Part shown: positions 1 through 9,810 of the stretch, in pieces
Numbering within the stretch: the first letter of the stretch is position 1
How the letters are laid out: the number at the start of each line of letters is the position of its first letter
From: Wenyingzhuangia fucanilytica
Lineage (GTDB): Bacteria > Bacteroidota > Bacteroidia > Flavobacteriales > Flavobacteriaceae
DNA: 64,000 nt
Assembly: GCF_001697185.1 (NCBI RefSeq)
Contig: NZ_CP014224.1
Location: 496,001 to 560,000, forward strand
Reading direction: 5' to 3'
Notes under the pieces: model-generated
Seen by the model: only the letters and a program-made list of their open reading frames with translations
Database searches by the model: none
Told to the model about the DNA's origin: nothing
Program-made: the position numbers and the translations under genes

Positions 1-2486
1 ATTTGATCTTTTGGAATACCAATACCAGTGTCTTCAACAGTAATGGTAAGGTCAACACACTCATTTTTTGCTTTTGTGTTGAAATGAATTTTAACGCCTC
101 CTTTTTCTGTGAATTTCACAGCATTACTAGCAAGGTTAAACAGAATTTGTCTTGTTCTAACTTCATCTAAAAGAATTGTGTTAGGAATGTTTTTGTTATA
201 AGTGGTTGTAAAAGTAATGTCTTTGTCGTTGGTAGTCTGTTCAAAAATACTTTGAATATGAGTTCCCATTTTGATTAAATTCACTGGAGTAGGATCTATA
301 TCTATTTTTCCTGCCTCAATTTTAGATAAATCAAGAATGTCATTAATAATTCTAAGTAGGTTTTTCCCACTAGTTCTTATTAGGTTGATTTGCGATAGTT
401 GTTTTTTGTTTTTTAGTGAATTAGATAGTTGCTCCGAAAAACCAATAATGGCATTCATTGGAGTTCTAATTTCATGACTCATATTGGCTAAAAAATCACT
501 TTTAGCTCTGTTGGCATCTTCGGCAGTGTTTTTAGCTTTGGTAATTTCTTCTTCAGCTTTTTTAATAATAGAAATATCTTGTAAAATACCCACCATTTTT
601 AAAGGAGTATTGTCCTCGTTATACGTTTCTATTTTTCCATTAACATTTATCCATATATAGTTGCCATTTTTATGTTTAATTCTGTAGGTTGCACTATAAG
701 AGTCTGTTTTTTCTTTTATATGTTTTTCTATTTTTTCATGTAGTGGAGCTAAATCATCAGGATGAATTCGTTCTGTCCACCAGGTAGAGTTAGTTTTGAT
801 GTCTTTTTTAGTAAAACCAATCATTTTATACATTAACTTACTGTATAGCATTGTTTCGGTTTTATAATTCCATTCCCACCATGCGTATCCCCCAGTAGAA
901 AATGCAGTTTCTAAACGGTCTTTACTTACTTTAAGTTTTTCTCTGTTTTTTAAAAGATCTTTATTAGCTATCTCTAGTCTTTGAGTTCTATTTTTTACCT
1001 TTTTTTCTAACTCATCATTAAGGTTTAGAATTTCTTTTTCTTTGTTTTTTAAATTGGTGATGTCGGTACCAATAAAAATAAATTTATTATCGGTTTGGTG
1101 TTTTCCTAGATGAATAAATTTAATGTTTAGGTTTAGCCAAAATTCTTGATTGCGTTTGTTTGTATTTACAATTTCTATCTTAGTATTATATTTATCTGTA
1201 ATAGCTTTTTTAAGCTCTTTTTGTTGTTGCTTAGGTGTTGTTTTACCTGTTAGTACTTCAATAATATTTTGTCCGGTTATGCTTTTTAAATGCTTGTCAA
1301 AATACTTTTCAAAAGCTTCATTTATCCATTCAATATTTCCAAAAACATCAGTTATAATAACACTATTACTACTGCTTTTTACTACGGACGCTAGTTTAAA
1401 AACCTCCTCTTCGGAAAGAATATTTTTAACGTAATAATAAGCAAATATATAAGAGGTTATTAAAGCTAATATAACAAAGAAGAGAATTGGCGAGTATAAA
1501 GAATAGAGCAATTCTTGTTTTATGTTTTTTATAAATGTATTAGGAACAATAGATACAACTTTCCAAAAATCGTCTGTAGCAAAATAATTTATGCTGTTAC
1601 TGTTGGTTGTTTTTACTACGTTTCTAAAATTAAGAGTATTATAAGTAAAAAGTCCGTTATTGGTTAAAAGCTGTCCCTTACTTGTGTTTTTTATTTGTTG
1701 CCATGCATTTGGATAAAAACTTTGATAATTTTTATCTTTTTTATCCTCAAACATAAAACCCCAGTTGTTGTCTTTTCTCGGAGATATTAAAAGGTAGCCG
1801 TTAGGGTCTATTAAATGAATTTCGCTATGGCTATTAACGTTTAGTGCTTCAATTCTTTTTACCAAATCAATACCCAAGTAGTTTATAATTAGGATAGCTG
1901 TGGTTTCTCCTATGCTATTGGTTACTTTACAACCTACTCTAAGTACTTGTTTGTGGGGAATTTCTATTTTTCCAAATTCAATATTTAAGTCAAATTTCGA
2001 AAAATAAATATCGCCTTGATCTATTTCAGAAATTTCTTTAAAGTAATATCTATCGCCTTTGTTTTTTAGTAAAGAATCAACCTCTATTCTTGGAAATCCT
2101 TGATTGTATACACATTTAAGAACTTCATCGCCATTAGGGGTTAAGACTCTAATTTGATCGTATAATTTATTGTTTTCGGAAAAACTAGAAATTTCCTCCT
2201 TTAAAGTGTTATAATCTTTACTTTTTAAAGGGTTAAATTTTTGAGTAGAGGAAACTAAACTTGCGATAAAAAAAAGATCTTTTTTTATTGCAACAAAATC
2301 ATTGATGATTTCATTTACTTGAAGATTGGTTTTCTTTACTTCATACTCTTTTAGGTTTTTTATTTCGGTCTCTTTTTTAGAATGATATATAAAAAAAGAT
2401 ACTCCTATTATTACTGCTAAAGAAATTAACCATAATCTTAAAAAAAGTATAAGTAACCTTTTGTTAAATAACTTAGTAGGAATCAT
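1..2486 (-). CDS. Membrane sensor histidine kinase with PAS domains (3' end outside window)
   Basis: An inner-membrane two-component sensor that would autophosphorylate on histidine and pass the phosphate to a response regulator. The start is the ATG at 2486-2484, and the frame stays open to the window edge. A hydrophobic segment at about residues 10-32 and another at about 329-350 bracket a periplasmic sensor region of roughly 295 residues, probably Cache-like. Then come a PAS domain (about 362-465), a coiled coil, a second PAS with PAC (about 530-640, containing WWEWN and HPDDL) and a HisKA H-box reading MSHEIRTPMNAI with the phospho-accepting histidine at residue 671. The N-box (NLASNAVKF) and the G1 box (DTGIGIP) of the ATPase domain are present, but the G2 box and anything behind it lie beyond base 1, so a fused receiver domain cannot be excluded. 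The ligand is unknown. It follows tex by 62 bases on the same strand. Confidence 0.9.
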   Translation of the reverse strand, partial: MIPTKLFNKRLLILFLRLWLISLAVIIGVSFFIYHSKKETEIKNLKEYEVKKTNLQVNEIINDFVAIKKDLFFIASLVSSTQKFNPLKSKDYNTLKEEISSFSENNKLYDQIRVLTPNGDEVLKCVYNQGFPRIEVDSLLKNKGDRYYFKEISEIDQGDIYFSKFDLNIEFGKIEIPHKQVLRVGCKVTNSIGETTAILIINYLGIDLVKRIEALNVNSHSEIHLIDPNGYLLISPRKDNNWGFMFEDKKDKNYQSFYPNAWQQIKNTSKGQLLTNNGLFTYNTLNFRNVVKTTNSNSINYFATDDFWKVVSIVPNTFIKNIKQELLYSLYSPILFFVILALITSYIFAYYYVKNILSEEEVFKLASVVKSSSNSVIITDVFGNIEWINEAFEKYFDKHLKSITGQNIIEVLTGKTTPKQQQKELKKAITDKYNTKIEIVNTNKRNQEFWLNLNIKFIHLGKHQTDNKFIFIGTDITNLKNKEKEILNLNDELEKKVKNRTQRLEIANKDLLKNREKLKVSKDRLETAFSTGGYAWWEWNYKTETMLYSKLMYKMIGFTKKDIKTNSTWWTERIHPDDLAPLHEKIEKHIKEKTDSYSATYRIKHKNGNYIWINVNGKIETYNEDNTPLKMVGILQDISIIKKAEEEITKAKNTAEDANRAKSDFLANMSHEIRTPMNAIIGFSEQLSNSLKNKKQLSQINLIRTSGKNLLRIINDILDLSKIEAGKIDIDPTPVNLIKMGTHIQSIFEQTTNDKDITFTTTYNKNIPNTILLDEVRTRQILFNLASNAVKFTEKGGVKIHFNTKAKNECVDLTITVEDTGIGIPKDQ

Positions 2487-2548
2487 GGTTGTAATTTTTA
2501 ACAGATGCGTTTAAGTTTTTTAAAGATAACTAAAAGATTTATACGTTT

Positions 2549-4663
2549 TTAAAGTTTCATGGTCAATCCAATTCTTTTATTTTCAATATCTAGCTGAATA
2601 ACTTTAACCGTTACAATTTGGTTTAAGTGCAAAACATCGTTTGGGGAGTTGATGAATTGATTGGTGATTTGAGAAATATGCACCAATCCATTTTCTTTAA
2701 TACCTAAATCTATAAAAGCCCCAAAATTGGTGATATTACTTACTTGCCCTTGTAAAATCATTCCCTCGTGTAGGTCATTAATAGTCGTAATATTTTGACT
2801 AAATTCTAATTGATCTTCTTGTTTTCTTGGGTCTATATTTGGTTTTGCCAATTCGTTTAACAAATCTATCAGAGTAAGTTTTCCTATCTGTTTTTGTAGA
2901 TTGATATTGTCTCCCAAAGACAAAATATCATCATTTCCAATTAGCTTGTCTACTGATAGTTTTTGTTCTTTGGCTATTTGACTAACAACTTTGTATTGTT
3001 CTGGATGTATTCCTGTATTATCTAAAGGCTGTTTTCCTTGTACTCGTAAAAATCCTGCACATTGTTCAAAGGCTTTATCACCCAATCTAGGAACTTTTTT
3101 AAGTTCGTTTAAGCTATTAAATTTTCCGTTTTTGGATCTGTATTCTACTATGTTTTTTGCCAAACCAGGACCAATTCCGGCAATGTATTGTAGTAAATAT
3201 TTACTAGCAGTATTTAATTGTACTCCAATTTTATTTACACAACGCTCAACAACATGGTCTAATTCTGTTTTTAGTAAAGTTTGATCAACATCGTGTTGGT
3301 ATTGTCCCACTCCAATAGATTTAGGTTCTATTTTAACCAATTCAGCTAAAGGATCCATTAATCTACGACCAATGCTTACAGCTCCACGTACTGTAATATC
3401 GTGGTTAGGAAACTCTTCTCTTCCTATGTCAGAAGCGGAGTATATAGAAGCACCGTTTTCATTAACCAAATAAACAGCAATGTCTTTGGCTAAATTCATA
3501 GATTTTATAAAAGTTTCAGTTTCTCTACCTGCCGTTCCATTACCAATAGCGATAGCTTCAATTTTGTGTTTGTTTAGTAGTTCTAATACTTTATCTATGC
3601 TTTTACTATGCTGTTGTTGAGGTGGGTGTGGGTATATAACTGTATCTTCTAATAAATCTCCTTGTTTGTTTAAGCATACTACTTTACATCCTGTTTTAAA
3701 GCCGGGGTCAATAGCCAAAACATTTTTTTTGCCAATAGGGGCAGCCAACAATAATTGCTCAAGGTTTTTAGAAAAAACTTGAATGGCTTCTACATCTGCT
3801 TTTTGCTTTAATTCGTTTAGGAGTTCTTTTTCTAATGATGGTTTTAAACTTTTTCCATAGGTATTAGCAATGGCTTGTTTTACAATCTTTGCGCTTTGAT
3901 TTTTACTTTTAATAAAGTTTCTTTCTAATAAATCAATAGCGGTTTGTTTGTCTATGCTTATTCCAGAGCTTAAAAAACCTTCGTTAGTTCCTCTTAAAAT
4001 AGCTAATATTCTGTGAGAGGGCAGCCTAGTTGCTTTTTGTTCAAAATCAAAATAGGTTTTGTAAACCTGCGCTTCGGCTTCTTTTCCTTTTTTAATTTTA
4101 CTTTTTAAAATTCCTTCTCTTGTAAATAATCGTCTTAGTTGATTTTTACTATAAGTGTGTTCTGCAATCCATTCGCTAATAATATCTATGGCTCCATCAA
4201 TGGCGTCTGTTTCGCTTTTAATATTGTTTTTTATAAAAGGTTGAATATTAATATGGTCATTTTTTTGAGACATAATAATTTTAGCCAATCCTTCTAAACC
4301 ATTTTCCTTAGCTACACTAGCTTTGGTTTTTCGTTTACTTTTATAAGGAGCAAACAAATCTTCTAATTGTTTTTTATCCCAACAAGCTTCAATATTATTC
4401 TTCAGTTGAGGATTATCAACCTTTAACTCTTTAATGGTTTCTAACACATATTCCTTTCTTTTAACCAATTCTTCAATAGCATTTGCTTCTTTCTGAATTT
4501 TAAAAATCTCATGATCTTCTAATCCACCTGTTTGATCTTTTCTGTAACGGGCAATAAAAGGTACGGTAGCTCCCTCGTTTAGTAGGTTCAATACAACTTG
4601 TATGTTATTTTGAGCTAATTGAGTGTTGTTTGCTATTTGTAGAGATAATATGGCTTGACTCAC
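2549..4663 (-). CDS. tex: RNA-binding transcriptional accessory protein Tex
   Basis: A cytoplasmic nucleic-acid-binding protein of the Tex/Spt6 family, which acts on transcription and RNA metabolism. At 704 residues it is a little shorter than the roughly 770 of proteobacterial Tex. In order it shows the helical Tex N-terminal region with FIARYRKDQTGGL, a YqgF/RNase-H-like domain beginning near LAIDPGFKTGCK, two helix-hairpin-helix motifs (one around YIAGIGPGLAKNIV) and a C-terminal S1 domain at about 634-704 (GQVSNITNFGAFIDLG, GLVHISQI). All expected domains are intact. The start chosen is the ATG at 4663, followed by SQAILSLQIAN. Its downstream neighbour on the same strand is the sensor kinase; the upstream neighbour is divergent. 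Confidence 0.93.
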   Translation of the reverse strand: MSQAILSLQIANNTQLAQNNIQVVLNLLNEGATVPFIARYRKDQTGGLEDHEIFKIQKEANAIEELVKRKEYVLETIKELKVDNPQLKNNIEACWDKKQLEDLFAPYKSKRKTKASVAKENGLEGLAKIIMSQKNDHINIQPFIKNNIKSETDAIDGAIDIISEWIAEHTYSKNQLRRLFTREGILKSKIKKGKEAEAQVYKTYFDFEQKATRLPSHRILAILRGTNEGFLSSGISIDKQTAIDLLERNFIKSKNQSAKIVKQAIANTYGKSLKPSLEKELLNELKQKADVEAIQVFSKNLEQLLLAAPIGKKNVLAIDPGFKTGCKVVCLNKQGDLLEDTVIYPHPPQQQHSKSIDKVLELLNKHKIEAIAIGNGTAGRETETFIKSMNLAKDIAVYLVNENGASIYSASDIGREEFPNHDITVRGAVSIGRRLMDPLAELVKIEPKSIGVGQYQHDVDQTLLKTELDHVVERCVNKIGVQLNTASKYLLQYIAGIGPGLAKNIVEYRSKNGKFNSLNELKKVPRLGDKAFEQCAGFLRVQGKQPLDNTGIHPEQYKVVSQIAKEQKLSVDKLIGNDDILSLGDNINLQKQIGKLTLIDLLNELAKPNIDPRKQEDQLEFSQNITTINDLHEGMILQGQVSNITNFGAFIDLGIKENGLVHISQITNQFINSPNDVLHLNQIVTVKVIQLDIENKRIGLTMKL

Positions 4664-4866
4664 AGTTAAAAATTTTAAAAAGGAACTGTAAATATAATAG
4701 GAGCAATGTAATTGTTTGTATTTATTTTGGAATAAATCATCTATTTTAGATTCTGTTTAATACAAGTTGTATAAAAACTGTTTTATTACTTAGATAAGTT
4801 ATGTTGTTACTTAGTTATTATAAGTAGTAACATTTTGTTAACTTGCGCTATATTGAAATTAAAAGA

Positions 4867-5094
4867 ATGAGTTTAATTAATGATATTCGACATTTCTTTG
4901 AGAAACACGGTTTTGATGTTTCTTCAAGATTGGCAGATCGCTTGGGGATAAGAACCGCAAATGTGCGATTGTTTTTTGTGTACATATCATTCGTAACTCT
5001 TGGGTTTTCATTTGCTATATATTTAACCTTGGCTTTTTTGTTAAGGTTAAAAGATATGATAAGGACCAAGAGGACATCTGTTTTTGATTTATAA
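4867..5094 (+). CDS. PspC-domain small membrane protein
   Basis: A 75-residue protein resembling the PspC domain (phage-shock-protein C family): a basic, helical N-terminal part with RLADRLGIRTANVRLFFV followed by a hydrophobic stretch (about residues 32-56) that would span the inner membrane, and a short basic tail. PspC proteins are associated with envelope stress, but the role here is not shown. I prefer the ATG at 4867 over the upstream in-frame TTG at 4843, because the family normally begins just before the amphipathic helix. It is 6 bases before the K+ channel gene, so the two are probably co-transcribed. Confidence 0.75.
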   Translation: MSLINDIRHFFEKHGFDVSSRLADRLGIRTANVRLFFVYISFVTLGFSFAIYLTLAFLLRLKDMIRTKRTSVFDL

Positions 5095-5100
5095 AACCCT

Positions 5101-6093
5101 ATGCTGAGCAAAATATATAAAGGTTTAATTTTATTCGCCATTGTTCTGCTAATTGGGACTCTCGGTTTTTTCTTAGCGTTTGACTATTCTTGGTTAGATG
5201 CTTTTTTTATGACTATTATTACCACCACCACTGTGGGGTTTGGAGAGGTAAAACCTTTAGACGATTCTGGTAAACTATTTACCATTTTATTATTATTAAT
5301 GAGTATTGGGGTATATGGTTACTTGGTAACAGTCATCTCAGATTTTTTTTCAAACAATGTACTTATGGAAGCTTTTCGTGTTAAAAAGGAATTAAAAGAA
5401 ATTGCCAAATTAGAAGGACACACAATTATTTGTGGTTTTGGAAGAAATGGAAGACAGTCTTATGAAAAATTAAAAAGGTTTAATAAAAAGTGTATTGTGA
5501 TAGAGAAAAGTGAGTCTTTTATAGAAGATCCAGCCTATCAAGATATTCAATTTGTAAAAGGAGATGCCACCAATGATGATGTATTGCGTAATGCAGGAAT
5601 AGAAAAAGCCTCAAGCTTGATTACTGCCTTACCATCTGATGCTAATAATTTATATGTGGTATTGTCATCTAGGCAAATCAATCAAAAATTAAACATTGTA
5701 AGTAGAGCAAATGATGAAAACGCTACCAAAAAATTAAAAATTGCTGGAGCCAATCACGTCATTATGCCCGATAAGTTAGGAGGAGAGCACATGGCTTCTC
5801 TTTTAGTAACTCCAGATTTGGTGGAGTTTGTCAACAGAATTAATATGGAAGGTGATCACAATGCCAATTTAGAAGAAATTGGGGTTGATGAGTTACCAGA
5901 AGAATATTTAATGAAATCTATTCAAGATTTAGACGTACGCAGAAATTCAGGCTGTAACGTCATTGGTTTTATTACAGCAGATGATGAGTATATAGTAAAT
6001 CCATCATCTCAAATGATTTTAGAACCAAAATGCCGATTAATCGTATTAGGAAGACCTGAACAAATTAAAAAATTTAAAGAAATTTATGAGTAA
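5101..6093 (+). CDS. Potassium channel protein with RCK (TrkA-N/TrkA-C) domains
   Basis: A 330-residue ligand-gated K+ channel of the two-helix Kch/MthK type. The first membrane helix is at about residues 7-27, the pore helix plus selectivity filter at 38-49 (TTTTVGFGE), and the second membrane helix at about 58-82. A Rossmann-fold RCK domain follows, with the nucleotide-binding turn CGFGRNGRQ at 111-119, and a TrkA-C domain (about 240-330). The filter TVGFGE is the family signature, with GFG in place of GYG. Such channels are gated by nucleotides or divalent ions through the RCK ring. The 3' end overlaps the next gene, a Na+/amino-acid symporter, by 8 bases, which implies translational coupling. 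Confidence 0.92.
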   Translation: MLSKIYKGLILFAIVLLIGTLGFFLAFDYSWLDAFFMTIITTTTVGFGEVKPLDDSGKLFTILLLLMSIGVYGYLVTVISDFFSNNVLMEAFRVKKELKEIAKLEGHTIICGFGRNGRQSYEKLKRFNKKCIVIEKSESFIEDPAYQDIQFVKGDATNDDVLRNAGIEKASSLITALPSDANNLYVVLSSRQINQKLNIVSRANDENATKKLKIAGANHVIMPDKLGGEHMASLLVTPDLVEFVNRINMEGDHNANLEEIGVDELPEEYLMKSIQDLDVRRNSGCNVIGFITADDEYIVNPSSQMILEPKCRLIVLGRPEQIKKFKEIYE

Positions 6094-7708
6094 AGCTATT
6101 AAAAAAACAATTCAAAAAGCAATTGGGGGATTGCTGTTAATGATTCCGGCGATGTCTTTTGCATCCATAGATCAAGTCATTGAGGAGAAATTTCAGCCCA
6201 TCTCACACGTCGTTACACAAATCGTATTTTATTCGGTGCCTATTGGTCCTATGGACGTTCCTTTGGTGTTGATTGTCTTATTGTTAGGGGCGTTGTTTTT
6301 TACATTGTATTTTAATTTTGCAAACATTCGTTTGATTAAAGTAGCTGTAAAAGCAACTAAAGGAGATTATGATGAACTTGACTATGCTTTTGAAGAAGGA
6401 GATAGTATTGCAACCATTAAAGATGTTGCAGAATCTACAGGAGAAAGAAAAACGACACCTGTTATTGGTGAGGTAACACATTTTCAAGCCTTAACCGCTG
6501 CATTATCGGCTACGGTAGGTTTAGGAAATATTGCAGGGGTTGCTGTGGCAATTGCTTTAGGAGGGCCTGGGGCAATTGTATGGATGATCTTGGCTGGTTT
6601 TTTAGGGATGTCTACCAAGTTGGTGGAGGCTACTCTAGGAGTTAAATATAGAGAGGTAAGTCCAGAGGGTCATGTTTACGGTGGACCAATGTATTACCTT
6701 AGAAAAGGGTTAAAAGAAAAGAACATGGCTCGTTTAGGTAAAGTCTTGGCAACTATGTATGCTATTTTTGTTGTTGGAGGTTCTTTTGGAGGTGGAAATA
6801 TGTTTCAAGCCAACCAAGCAACTGCACAATTTATGTCTTTAACAGGAATGAAATCTGGATTTATTTTCGGAATTGTTCTAGCCGCTTTGGTAGGAGTTGT
6901 TATTATTGGTGGTATAAAAAGAATTGGAAAAGTAACAGAAAGAATCGTTCCATTTATGGGAATTCTATTCGTTGGTGCTTCATTAGTGATTATTGCTAAA
7001 AACTTTGATATGATTCCAGATGCAGCTATTCAGATTTGGAAAGGTGCTTTTGGAAATAATGCCTTGTTAGGTGGTTTTGTTGGAGTGATGATTGTTGGTT
7101 TTCAACGTGCTGCTTTTTCAAATGAAGCTGGAGTAGGGTCAGCATCTATTGCCCATGCCGCAGTTAAAACAAAGTTCCCTGCTAGTGAGGGAATAGTGGC
7201 TAGTATTGGGCCTTTTGTAGATACTGTTGTTATTTGTACAATGACTGCTTTGGTAATTGTGATCACCAATTTAAAGTATAGTTTGTTTACATATGCCAAT
7301 TTAGAAGGAAGTAATGTTATTATGAATGGAACAGGAGAGCATTTAGGAGGGGTAGATTTAACCTCTGCAGCTTTTGATTCTTCTATTCCTCACTTTTCAG
7401 TAGTATTAACAATAGCAGTTATTTTATTTGCCTTTTCAACCATGTTGTCTTGGTCTTATTATGGAATTCAAGGATGGAGTTATTTATTTGGAAAAGGTAA
7501 AATTGCAGATATTACTTATAAGGTTTTATTCTTATTTGTAATTGTTGTGGGAGCCTCTTCTTCGTTAAACTCAGTAGTAGAGTTTTCAGACTCCATGATT
7601 TTTGCCATGGTATTTCCAAATATCATCGGATTGGTTATTTTAGCACCAAAGGTTAAACAAGAAATCAAACGCTATTTAACAGCCATTAAATACAAGGTAG
7701 AAGAATAG
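6086..7708 (+). CDS. Sodium:alanine/glycine symporter family protein (AGCS)
   Basis: A polytopic inner-membrane carrier of the alanine-or-glycine:cation symporter family. Family hallmarks include the segment LTAALSATVGLGNIAGVA (from about residue 135), GGPGAIVWMI, GGPMYYLRKG and QRAAFSNEAGVGSASIAHAA, and the C-terminal SWSYYG. The 540 residues slightly exceed the usual 450-500, because there is an extra hydrophobic N-terminal segment (about residues 12-27) ending in MSFAS that looks like a signal peptide or additional helix, followed by a soluble insert of about 40 residues near 95-135. The substrate is probably a small neutral amino acid with Na+, but the exact substrate cannot be read from sequence. 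It starts inside the end of the K+ channel gene (ATGAGTAA overlap). Confidence 0.9.
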   Translation: MSKAIKKTIQKAIGGLLLMIPAMSFASIDQVIEEKFQPISHVVTQIVFYSVPIGPMDVPLVLIVLLLGALFFTLYFNFANIRLIKVAVKATKGDYDELDYAFEEGDSIATIKDVAESTGERKTTPVIGEVTHFQALTAALSATVGLGNIAGVAVAIALGGPGAIVWMILAGFLGMSTKLVEATLGVKYREVSPEGHVYGGPMYYLRKGLKEKNMARLGKVLATMYAIFVVGGSFGGGNMFQANQATAQFMSLTGMKSGFIFGIVLAALVGVVIIGGIKRIGKVTERIVPFMGILFVGASLVIIAKNFDMIPDAAIQIWKGAFGNNALLGGFVGVMIVGFQRAAFSNEAGVGSASIAHAAVKTKFPASEGIVASIGPFVDTVVICTMTALVIVITNLKYSLFTYANLEGSNVIMNGTGEHLGGVDLTSAAFDSSIPHFSVVLTIAVILFAFSTMLSWSYYGIQGWSYLFGKGKIADITYKVLFLFVIVVGASSSLNSVVEFSDSMIFAMVFPNIIGLVILAPKVKQEIKRYLTAIKYKVEE

Positions 7709-7727
7709 CTTATTACTTAGTGATATT

Positions 7728-8573
7728 ATGAAATTTATTAAATCCCATTTACGGTACTCAAAAAGTCAGCGAAATGGGATTTTTTTATTGTTATCTATTG
7801 TTATTGTTCTTCAAATTTTCTTGTGGTTTGTTCATGCAAATAAGCAAGAACAAGTTGAGTTTAGTACAATATCAAATCATCTACAATCAGAGTTAGATAG
7901 TATTGCATCGCTAGATGAAGTGATAAACACAAAAATTAATCCGTTCAATCCTAATTATTTGTCAGACTATAAAGCTTATCAGTTAGGGATGACTGTTGAG
8001 CAAATAGATAGGCTGATGGCTTTTAGAAGTTCAGGGAAATATATTAATTCTCCAGCAGACTTTAAAAGGGTTACTCAAGTATCAGATTCATTACTAGCTG
8101 TAATGCTTCCGTATTTTAAGTTTCCAGATTGGGTAACTAAAAAGAATGTAGCTGTAAAAACGGTAAAAATAGTTGTAAAAGATATCAATACAGCAACTCA
8201 AGAAGCGCTAGTTAAGGTAAAAGGAATAGGAGCGCAAAGAGCTAGTAATATTATACAGTACAGAAAATTATTAGGTGGTTATACTTATGATGAACAATTA
8301 AAAGAGGTTTGGGGTATTCCTAAAGAGGTGTTAAAAACATTACAAAAGGAATTTAAAGTTTTATCAAAACCCAATATTGATCAATTAAATGTAAACACAG
8401 CTACTGTAAATCAGCTTTCTAAAATTGTATATATCAATTATGCACTAGCAAAATCGATTGTAGCTTACAGGACAGAAGTCGCAGAAATACAAGATTTAGA
8501 GGAGTTAAAAATAATAAGAGATTTTCCTAAGGATAAATTTAACTTAATAAGCTTATATTTGCACGCTTACTAA
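7728..8573 (+). CDS. Helix-hairpin-helix (ComEA-like) membrane protein
   Basis: A 281-residue protein with an N-terminal membrane anchor (about residues 18-36, hydrophobic with basic flanks) and three ComEA-type helix-hairpin-helix regions outside. The first contains NPFNPNYLSDYKAYQLG and GMTVEQIDRLMAFR, the second DINTATQEALVKVKGIG with RASNIIQYRK, the third LNVNTATVNQLSKI. ComEA proteins bind double-stranded DNA during natural transformation, and in flavobacteria such multi-HhH proteins are widespread. A DNA-uptake role is only an inference, since no other competence gene is nearby. It lies 19 bases behind the symporter gene. The promoter of the next gene lies inside its last codons. Confidence 0.8.
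   Translation: MKFIKSHLRYSKSQRNGIFLLLSIVIVLQIFLWFVHANKQEQVEFSTISNHLQSELDSIASLDEVINTKINPFNPNYLSDYKAYQLGMTVEQIDRLMAFRSSGKYINSPADFKRVTQVSDSLLAVMLPYFKFPDWVTKKNVAVKTVKIVVKDINTATQEALVKVKGIGAQRASNIIQYRKLLGGYTYDEQLKEVWGIPKEVLKTLQKEFKVLSKPNIDQLNVNTATVNQLSKIVYINYALAKSIVAYRTEVAEIQDLEELKIIRDFPKDKFNLISLYLHAY
8554..8561 (+). promoter_or_regulatory. Putative Bacteroidota -7 element for acyl-CoA dehydrogenase
   Basis: TATATTTG matches the TAnnTTTG -7 consensus of the Bacteroidota primary sigma factor. It lies within the last codons of the helix-hairpin-helix gene, 33 bases before the start of the acyl-CoA dehydrogenase gene. No clear TTG was seen at -33, so this is a candidate only. Confidence 0.45.
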
Positions 8574-8594
8574 AAAACACAAAAACTTTTTTGA

Positions 8595-9734
8595 ATGAAT
8601 TTCGAGACGAATGAAACCCAAAAAATGATAGCATCTTCTATTCAAGATTTTGCAAAAATTCATATAGCTCCCAATGTATCTAAGTGGGATGAGTCGCAGG
8701 AGTTCCCAGTAGACTTATTTAGAAAGTTAGGTGAAATGGGATTTATGGGAGTTTTAGTTCCTGAAAACTATGGAGGTTCAGGTTTAACTTATCATGAATA
8801 CATTACTGTTATCGAAGAGATTTCTAAAGTGGATCCTTCTATAGGATTGTCTGTGGCAGCTCATAACTCGCTTTGTACAGGGCATATTTTGCAGTTTGCA
8901 AATGAGTCTCAAAAAGCAAAGTGGTTACCAAAATTAGCTTCAGGAGAATGGATTGGTGCTTGGGGATTAACCGAGCATAATACAGGGTCTGATGCAGGAG
9001 GAATGAATACAACTGCTGTTTTAGATGGTGATGAATATGTGTTGAATGGAGCAAAAAACTTTATTACACATGCCATTAGCGGAGATATTGCGGTAGTGAT
9101 TGCTAGAACTGGAGAAAAAGGAGACTCTCACGGTATGACAGCTTTTGTGATAGAGAAAGGAACGCCAGGGTTTAGTTCGGGTAAAAAAGAAGATAAATTA
9201 GGAATGAGGGCTTCTGAAACAGCAGAGCTTATTTTTGATCAGTGTAGAGTTCCTAAAGAAAATGTATTAGGAAAAGTAGGTGATGGTTTTATCCAGTCTA
9301 TGAAAGTGTTAGATGGTGGAAGAATTTCTATAGCAGCTTTGTCTATTGGTATTGCTAAAGGAGCTTACGAGGCAGCTTTAAAATATTCAAAAGAAAGAAT
9401 TCAGTTTGGAAAGCCAATTTCATCTTTTCAAGGAGTTTCATTCAAGTTAGCAGATATGGCTACTGAAATAGAAGCTTCTGAGTTGTTAACTCACAAAGCA
9501 GCTGCTAAAAAAGAATTAGGGGAAAAGATGACTACTATAGGGGCGATGGCCAAAATGTTTGCGTCTGAAACTTGCGTAAAAGTAGCGAATGAAGCTGTGC
9601 AAATTCACGGTGGATATGGGTACACCAAAGATTATCCGGTAGAGAAGTTTTATAGAGATAGTAAGCTTTGTACTATAGGTGAGGGGACTACAGAAATACA
9701 AAAAGTTGTGATTTCAAGAAATATTTTAAAATAA
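8595..9734 (+). CDS. Acyl-CoA dehydrogenase
   Basis: A cytoplasmic FAD flavoenzyme that oxidises acyl-CoA to trans-2-enoyl-CoA in fatty-acid or branched-chain degradation, passing electrons to ETF. The 379 residues match the short-/branched-chain type. Visible are the N-terminal helical domain, GAWGLTEHNTGSDAGG (start of the middle beta domain, FAD contact), FITHA, the RIQFGKPISSFQ helix and IHGGYGYTKDYPVEK followed by CTIGEGTTEIQ, where Glu363 is the expected catalytic base. The best start is the ATG at 8595 (MNFETNETQ). It is a single gene with no beta-oxidation neighbours, so chain-length preference is open. Confidence 0.93.
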   Translation: MNFETNETQKMIASSIQDFAKIHIAPNVSKWDESQEFPVDLFRKLGEMGFMGVLVPENYGGSGLTYHEYITVIEEISKVDPSIGLSVAAHNSLCTGHILQFANESQKAKWLPKLASGEWIGAWGLTEHNTGSDAGGMNTTAVLDGDEYVLNGAKNFITHAISGDIAVVIARTGEKGDSHGMTAFVIEKGTPGFSSGKKEDKLGMRASETAELIFDQCRVPKENVLGKVGDGFIQSMKVLDGGRISIAALSIGIAKGAYEAALKYSKERIQFGKPISSFQGVSFKLADMATEIEASELLTHKAAAKKELGEKMTTIGAMAKMFASETCVKVANEAVQIHGGYGYTKDYPVEKFYRDSKLCTIGEGTTEIQKVVISRNILK

Positions 9735-9757
9735 AGCGATTATATCGTTTTAAAAAC

Positions 9758-9765
9758 TATCTTTG
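9758..9765 (+). promoter_or_regulatory. Putative rpsU promoter (-7 element)
   Basis: TATCTTTG fits TAnnTTTG, leaving a leader of about 60 bases before rpsU that includes the Shine-Dalgarno sequence and a short upstream ORF. The -33 region has only a run of T and no clean TTG. Confidence 0.5.
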
Positions 9766-9810
9766 CAGTCCAAAAATCTGAATTAAAAACATTTAAAATA
9801 TATTACGACA

